Assembly: GCA_015179045.1 (NCBI GenBank) | Contig: WHUZ01000001.1 | Span: 1,116,001-1,180,000, forward strand | Length of the DNA: 64,000 nt | Direction: 5' to 3' | Origin: Kalaharituber pfeilii | Taxonomy: Eukaryota; Ascomycota; Pezizomycetes; Pezizales; Pezizaceae | Part shown: positions 57,748 through 64,000 of the stretch, piece after piece | Layout of the letters: each line of letters starts with the position of its first letter | Position numbering within the stretch: the stretch's first letter is position 1 | Made by a program: the position numbers and the translations under genes | The notes under the pieces: model-generated | Database searches by the model: none | Told to the model about the DNA's origin: nothing | Seen by the model: the letters and a program-made list of their open reading frames with translations, nothing else

Positions 57748-60700
57748 TATAATAATGTTGCTATTGACACTTTAGGGGAAAAGAAAATGCGGACAAGAAC
57801 CCTGCCACACGAAGGATCAGGAACCGTTCGTTGCGTTGATGCCCTCAAATAAAGCAAGAAACAGTGCCTGAACGAAAACAGGGGCAACAAAAAAAAAAAA
57901 ATATAAGCCCGAACCGTCCGAAGAATAGCGAGCAAAGGGGGCTGGAGGGAGAGGGAGGTATACAAGAAGGGTGAGATTGTGTTCTTAAGAAGGATCTGCT
58001 TGGTACCTATCCGCTACTGACCTGTTTGGACACCAAGACAATTGAAGCTTGGGATTCTTGGAGAAGAAGGTGTAATTTCAAGGCCGTCTGACGCTTGGAA
58101 GACGAGCACGTGGGAGACGCAAATGCCGAACGAGGCAGAAATTAAGAAATTGAAAGAATGAAAAGAATACAGACAACCACTTGAGACGAACTCCTTCTTT
58201 CGTTTGGAAAGCTGGGGAATAGCAATGCAACTTTGATGGCGGAAGTTGAGGGTCTCCACGCAACACTGCAGCGCAGTCAACGAATGACCTACCGTAAATC
58301 TCTTATTTCCCTTATTGCGAGAAGCTTGGAGGCCTCTCTAAGATTGCTTCGTGAGGACTGCCCTTGGCGTTATAAGTTCTAGTTTTGCGGCGTTCGCATT
58401 TTCGCTCAGGTTGGGGACCCAGCGCCCACTATGATGCTTCATTGGTGATCCTACACTGCCCCGAAGCCGATGCTTCCGGAACTGTGGAGGGATGGCGTTT
58501 TGGGAGTTAGAAAATGTGGCGGATGTACGAATGCCTACCCTGCTTCATACCCACAAGAAATACCTCCTGCCCGTGCTCGGCATGCCACAAAATAATGCAC
58601 TTGCCCACTGGAAGTCCTACGGTGTGCGGCTAGATGGAGCTGGGTCGGGGGGATGAGGTGGGCATTCGGATGTTGAGCGAATACCATGCATTGCTCTAAA
58701 CGGACATTCACGTCATGTGTTGATGTGGCTCGAGGGGCTGTATTACGCGTCGCTCCCCTGGCCGGGTGATCCGAGTGCTTGACAGATTCGTGACAGGCGA
58801 ACAACTACAAGTATTCATGAAACATGGAAATTCGGCCAAAAAACGAATTTGCACAATTCTTGACAGCACACCGTCGGTTACGAGATCAAATTTGCACACG
58901 AATGACATGTTGGACCAGGGATACATGTCACTGATGGGAGCAGATGAGTTGAAGGGCTATCATTGCTCGAAGTCCGTTGCCAGCCTTAGAGCCATAAACT
59001 TGATCAGTACAGTACCATCTTAAACTAAATGCAGAATCTTGACTCCAGATACAGACAATAAAATATTTAGGGCGCTCAATTAACGTGCTAAGTAGAGGAT
59101 TAACTTTCAATAAACATTCCCATATTTGTTGCTTTTACCGAGATGCTGTACTATGCAACATATTATTGCTTGAGCTTTACAGTATGAGCTGATTGATATA
59201 TCGCCCTGTCGATGAGGTACTATGTAGGCATAGGCAGTCTCTAACAGTACGTACAAGTATTGACATGATCTCCATAAGGGTCCAAAATCAAAGCGAGCAG
59301 CGAAGGACGGCAGGCACTTACGTATGCTCTGCAGTCACGCAGTCATAGAGTGACTGTGCCGCCAATGCCGACTCCAAGGGGCATGTTTAGTTCACTGGGG
59401 CTATACTATCAGGCCAGTTTCGTTTACATTCCGCCGCGCGATTACTAATATGCCCCCTTTCCTTTTTCTTTTGCAACCCGGATAGAGGCACCCCCAGACG
59501 AGGCACCCAGAAGCTCGTAGGCATTTAGTATTCTATCCTCGTTTTCATTGTGAGCTCAATTTTATTGAATTTTTTTTGAACAGTTACAAAATGTTATATT
59601 CGCAATAATTTCACGGACTTGTTGCGACAGCAACGGAGCTGAATTGGTTTAGCGACTGACATGGGTCCCCAGTCCTCTGAAGTCCACCCACTGCTAGCGC
59701 GGACTTAATATGTAAGTCACTCTGTTAGCGCGGACGTAATTCAGAATCAACCACAACAAACAACTACAAGAGGGCAAGTTTCTCGTGAGGAACCCTGTGA
59801 ATACGTGCATCGAGCTCTCTTATGCAGCACTTGGAGAGTAGATGCATCATATATTGCATATTCAGTGTCAATTCTGCTAGTAGTATAAAAAAAGAAAAGT
59901 ATCAAATAAAATTAAAGTGAATTGAAAATATTTGGTGCATTCAAAAATGTCTTTCCTACACCTGATATAGTATCCATACATGCTGCTGACATTATATCAA
60001 GTTCAAAGGGAATACTCTAGTAGTATTGGCATTTATGTGGGCATTCAAGTTGCATATTCATAGTGAAGTTAATGATTATGAAGTGACATTCCTGCATCAC
60101 GTGGAGTTCTATTCTCAACAACTCTTGTACACTTTGGGGTTACTTCGTCTTACCCTTGTTGATTTGAATTAATTCCTGCTGGGGTACGTACAATGTATGT
60201 ACGGGTTTAGACAAAGCTTGGCATAAGACTTCTGGTGTAGTCGCAGCTTATGCAGGCTCTGGTATCGGCATTGGAATAGGGTACTCTCTAACCACGTATA
60301 TCACAACTCAATGGGATCAAACTTTCCCTGGTGAGTGGTTCCCCGAGTGAATCAGTACGCAGAATCGATTCCTGTTTTCAGAATGAAAATTGGATAAAAA
60401 CTCGTGGAGATAAATGGGTGTTGAAAAGTGGTGGTTTCCAGGGGAACAGCCCTCAATTGTCAGGGCCAGGGGAGAAATTTCTTCCGATTGATTTTCTAGC
60501 GTGTGGCGCGGTCATCTCCCTGGGAGCTTCCCTGGCGACTGCAAAATCCGCCTAATATCCATCCCCGATCCGGTAGACTTTTCTCGCACGGCCATAACAG
60601 CGCCACCAGCATCACTAAATGCCGGTATCCTATCTCAAGATCTCCGAGTGTCGATCGACGTCAATCCTTATGTCTTGGCCGCGTCGGCCTACTGGTACGA

Positions 60701-61014
60701 GTACGAGTATCATATCCAGCGGATCAGATAAAATTTAGTCTAGCTTTCTATGGGTCAGAAAAACTTCTTGGAATGTCGCTCTTGGCGCAGCTCCGTCACC
60801 AATTTCTTTTGACTTTTCCTATTGGACGAATTGGGAACGGACCGGCAGAAAATCTCCCTCGAAGCTCGCTATCGCTCCCCCCAACCCAATCCTCCCGCGC
60901 TTTCCCCCGCATTTATCGCAAAGTCACCCTATATTGTCTGATTCTTTGAGTTGCACATATTCATCGTGTTGAAGGATCGAGACTGGTGTTGAACACAATT
61001 TACATTTCGCCAAT
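57748..61014. other. Gene-poor stretch between yapsin and ISU1
   Basis: About 3.3 kb. Apart from an exon-like fragment at 60211-60330, I see no supported gene. AT-rich around 59,860-60,060. The frames 60331-60555 and 60503-60949 have no recognised domain. Confidence 0.4.
60211..60330 (+). pseudogene. Orphan exon-like fragment, Gly-rich
   Basis: A 120-nt open stretch bounded by TTTAG on the left and GTGAGT on the right. It encodes KAWHKTSGVVAAYAGSGIG, then IGIGYSLTTYITTQWDQTF. It looks like a real internal exon of a membrane or enzyme protein, but no flanking exons are recognised. The family is unknown. Confidence 0.3.
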
Positions 61015-61819
61015 ATGTTCCGCCGTATTATTACCGCTACACCTCTTGCAAGAGGTATCCAGCCTGCGTCAGTGTCGCCCGTAACAGTGACACAGACAAT
61101 CCTGAGGCGAAATTATCACGAGAAAGATACGCCCTCAAACGCACCCAAATATCAATATACGGGCTTAATTGACACCTGCTAGTTTGACTCTCTACTGCTC
61201 GACCATTATTCACGACCCCGCAATGTTGGCTCGTTGCCGAAGAATGACCTTGATGTAGGTACTGGGTTAGTTGGAGCTCCAGCTTGTACGTTGCCCCATT
61301 TCCGCGATCTCAATCGCATGAGAAAGAGTACGGAATTCTAATCTCGGGCCTCTAGGTGGTGATGTCATGAAGTTGCAAATTCGGGTGGATCCAAAGACAA
61401 ACGAGATTGTAGACGTCAAATTCAAGACCTTTGGCTGTGGTTCTGCCATCGCTTCCAGCTCATATCTCACAGAGCTGGTGCGAGGAATGAATATCGATGA
61501 GGCAGTAAAGATCAAGAACACTCAGATTGCGAAGGAACTATGTTTGCCACCCGTGAAGCGTAAGTTCAACACCACCGTTAGTCCAATAAATGTCGTGAGT
61601 GAAGCTGACAATGTTTTTCAACGCTTTCCAGTGCACTGCAGTATGCTTGCGGAGGATGCCATCAAGTCCGCCATTAAAGATTACCGCAGCAAGTCGAGGA
61701 AATCCACTCCTACTATAGGCCCTGAAGCCTCCGAAAATGCCGCTGCGTCGGCTAGTGCCACTGCTGCTGCTGCTGCTGCTGCCACATCCGAACAAATTCA
61801 TCAAGCCCCGCATATGTGA
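61015..61819 (+). CDS. ISU1: Iron-sulfur cluster scaffold protein Isu1 (IscU type)
   Basis: Mitochondrial matrix scaffold on which Nfs1-Isd11, frataxin and ferredoxin build [2Fe-2S] clusters, later released by the Ssq1/Jac1 chaperones. Four exons, 61015-61126, 61196-61285, 61356-61559 and 61632-61819, total 594 nt or 197 residues. Residues 1-33 form a basic targeting presequence. Cluster ligands are Cys68 and Asp70 (GAPACGD), Cys95 (TFGCGSA) and Cys138 (LHCSMLAEDA). The Hsp70-binding LPPVK is at 131-135. An unusual Ala/Ser-rich tail of about 30 residues ends the protein. Intron 1 must be AT-AC to give YHEKVLDHYSRPRNVG; unspliced, a TAG at 61179 would stop translation. Intron 3 is 72 nt and stop-free. 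Confidence 0.88.
61127..61195 (+). other. ISU1: AT-AC intron in ISU1
   Basis: 69 nt, beginning ATACGC and ending CTCTAC. Splicing here joins AAA-G to TG-CTC-GAC and rebuilds HEK-V-LDHY exactly, with the total coding length divisible by three. No GT occurs between 61092 and 61181 that could serve as donor. The U12 consensus (ATATCCTT, TCCTTAAC) is absent, so it would be a U2-type AT-AC intron. Confidence 0.65.
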
Positions 61820-62489
61820 CATACCTACTTCCTGAGGCTTTTTGCTGTTGGTTTATATGCACATTTTCTTCCGCGAGGTTTCCTCCATCCGGAGCTAGTG
61901 CATTCCGAGAATCGACCTTTTGGGAATTCATCTTTCATTGCTAACGCCATTTCTCTTGTATATTTATATAGTCGGTTTTTTTGAACGTACATCTCAAAGT
62001 TATGGAGGAACTAAAATGCCTATAATCGGCTGGATGGGTTCAAAAGTTTTGGAATTGAGCTGCGGTGAATTATGGAGTTATTATGTTTTGGTTTTCTGTG
62101 TTGTTCCGCCTCATGGGTTTTATATAAGACACTTATTTTTTGTCCCTGTGGAAATATTAATTCGGAAACAAGTGCACATTTTGTCCGTAAATGTAAAATG
62201 ATTGCGGTCATTAAGATGGTTCAATTGAAAACTCGACAGGTGGATAGTTACCTGCATCATCATCCGTCCAATCCTGTACTCGTCGGTTGCATTGTACCCC
62301 TGACCTGATTTTAACTGTTGAGAACATTGTTTAGGCATGATTACTTCCCGCTCAACTCTAACTCTGAACCTTGTCTCAACGTTACTTCTTGAGAATTCCA
62401 TCCCTCTGATCTTCAAATTACCTAGGCCTGCCTTAATTTAAAGTCACAGACAGCATCATCCGACTCAATTGCAATTCCTCCAACCAACA
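61820..62489. other. Gene-free stretch between ISU1 and ERG26
   Basis: ISU1 3' region and ERG26 promoter. The short frames here have no domain. Confidence 0.5.
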
Positions 62490-63809
62490 ATGTCCAACCC
62501 GTACCCTCTCAAAAGCGTCATCGTCATCGGTGGCTGTGGCTTCCTGGGCCACCACCTCGTCAATCTCCTCCAAAAGCAGCATCCGGAAACCGCCATTTCC
62601 GTTCTCGACCTACACACGAGCAACAACCAATTTCCCGGAGTCACCTACATCAACGGCGACATCACCAAGCCCGAGGACGTGCGGGAGGCGTACCGGCAGG
62701 TGAAGCCGCAGGTGGTGATAAACACCGTGTCGCCGTCTGCAGTCTCCGAGGCTGCGGAGGCGGTCTACTTCAAGGTTAATGTAGACGGGACGAGGACGAC
62801 GATGGAGGTCGCGCAGGAGGAGAACATTCAGTGCTATGTGTATACGAGCTCGGCGGGCGTCGTGACGGATAACGTGACGGATTTGAAAAATGTGGATGAG
62901 TCGTTTCCGATGCCGGCCAACATCCCGGATATATACAGCCGGTCGAAGGTATGAGGGAGAAATCTAGCGCTCAATTGATGGACATGTCGTTTGGGAAGTA
63001 GAGATGGGCTCACAGTATTGATAGGCAAAAGGAGAGCGAGTCGTGATGGAAATGAACGGGAAAGGGGGACTTAATACCTGCGCACTGAGAGTCGCTGGAC
63101 TCTTCGGGTAGGCTCCCTTGACCAGATTCTCCCGCAGTATTAAACAAATCGCTAACGCGTGCCTCTCTCTTCCGACCCTCCACAGTCCCGGCGATCGCCA
63201 ACTCATGTCCGGCCTTATCAGCGTCCTAAAAAACAAACAGACGAAATTCCAGCTCGGTGACAACGAGAACCTCTTCGATTTCACATACATCGAGAACGCC
63301 GCCTACGCACATATCCTGGCGGCCGAGCGGCTGGTCTACCAGCTCTCGCACCCCCATCAAAACCTGAGCACAGTGTCGCCGGCCAGGTATTCTTCATCAC
63401 CAACGGCGAGCCAGTGTACTTCTGGGACTTGCCTCGCGCAGTGTGGGCTATGTACGAAGGGCACGTTGCACCCTATCATATCAAACTGGGCAAGGAGACC
63501 GGGTTGATCGTGGCTTGGGCTGCGGAGATGTACTCCAAGTTGCTCGGCAAGGAACCCGGGTTTACCAGGTTCAGAGTCCAATATGCTACTACACATAGGT
63601 ACTTCAATATCAAGAAGGCAAAAGCATTGCTGAATTATCAACCGCTGTTCTCGCTACATGAAGGGTTGGACATATCAGTTAAGGTACGGCCCTTCTGTTG
63701 CAACCTCTATTATCCCCCATCTCCAAACATTGTGAGCTAACCTTTCCTTCTGAGATATTAGTGGTTTAGAGAGCAAGAGCAGAAACAAGCAGAGAAAAAA
63801 GATCAATAA
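62490..63809 (+). CDS. ERG26: Sterol-4-alpha-carboxylate 3-dehydrogenase, with an apparent frameshift
   Basis: An ER enzyme of ergosterol synthesis that oxidatively decarboxylates the C4 carboxylate together with Erg25 and Erg27. Exons are 62490-62948, 63025-63107, 63186-63683 and 63762-63809, with introns of 76, 78 and 78 nt. The start MSNPYPLKSVIVIGGCGFLG gives the NAD-binding Rossmann motif. The catalytic YSRSK (Tyr149, Lys153) ends exon 1, and RVAGLFGPGDRQL spans intron 2. In exon 3 the frame slips after VYQLSHP (near 63,350-63,355): the expected GQVFFITNGEPVYFWDLPRA is in the next frame. Six C's instead of five at 63351-63355 would restore a 362-residue protein ending WFREQEQKQAEKKDQ. 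As written, translation stops at 63507. Confidence 0.88.
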
Positions 63810-64000
63810 ACGGGACTAATCGGAAAGAGATGAGTCTATGACTGTGGTACGACAAAAACGCATGTTTTGGAAAACGGGATACGTTACAGCTGCATATATA
63901 ATGCCTTTATATAATTTGTCTTCAAGCAGGTAATAATATATCTGATTATTCGATTTAATTGCCGTAGCGATATAATATAATATAGCTTGTTGTCGAGGAA

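Noticed and set aside
61136..61181. ISU1 as a pseudogene because of the in-frame TAG
   Set aside because: All ligands, the LPPVK motif, the other introns and the total length are intact, and an AT-AC splice removes the stop exactly. It remains the alternative if RNA evidence fails.

Overview
This window looks like a nuclear contig from a filamentous ascomycete (Pezizomycotina). The genes carry many short introns (46-149 nt) with fungal-type splice sites. The proteins have typical ascomycete architectures: a fungal N-terminal helical domain joined to ankyrin repeats, VAM7, MED1, yapsin, Btn1/CLN3 and a hexokinase-family kinase. Gene-poor AT-rich stretches contain Ty1/Copia retrotransposons and decayed genes. 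Several decayed genes carry TGG-to-TGA changes, which would fit repeat-induced point mutation (RIP). I cannot name the species.

Layout. 1-10.5 kb: a minus-strand ankyrin protein gene (1095-2986), the five-exon 9-1-1 clamp gene rad1 (5527-6842), an unidentified decayed coding fragment (8283-8692), and otherwise gene-free DNA. 10.5-22.7 kb: MET16 (PAPS reductase) with an apparent one-base frameshift, a 174-bp MITE with TA target duplication, a Copia relic, a family 8 glycosyltransferase pseudogene split by about 1.5 kb of inserted DNA, and a BTN1/CLN3 pseudogene. 22.7-28.5 kb: Copia element 1 with near-identical LTRs and CTTCC target duplication; its gag and pol lie in one frame separated by a single UGA. 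28.9-36.7 kb: a HAD-family hydrolase, an F-box-like protein, and the divergent pair thymidylate kinase / SLD5. 37.4-42.9 kb: Copia element 2, with one uninterrupted 1450-codon gag-pol frame, identical-looking 355-bp LTRs and TACTC target duplication. 43.3-57.7 kb: a conserved block of hexokinase-family kinase, VAM7, MED1, RRP40, an RFC small subunit (RFC4/RFC2) and a yapsin-like GPI aspartic protease. 61-63.8 kb: ISU1 and ERG26, each with four exons.

Functional themes. Four genes serve DNA replication and checkpoint: Rad1 (9-1-1 clamp), thymidylate kinase (dTTP supply), Sld5 (GINS/CMG helicase) and an RFC subunit (clamp loader). Two pairs are head-to-head with short shared promoters: thymidylate kinase/SLD5 (301 bp) and RRP40/RFC4 (345 bp). 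MET16 (sulfur assimilation) and ISU1 (Fe-S assembly) are both sulfur-linked but lie far apart.

The most unusual observation is the first intron of ISU1. The only splice that rebuilds the conserved YHEKVLDHYSRP region starts with AT and ends with AC, with no GT-AG alternative. A second recurring feature is one-base homopolymer slips that break MET16 (A8), the yapsin tail (G4), ERG26 (C5) and the Copia-1 reverse transcriptase (CCC). Together they suggest base-calling errors more than real gene loss, but only re-sequencing can decide. Exon coordinates were worked out by hand from splice signals and reading-frame continuity. Total coding lengths divide by three in every gene called intact.
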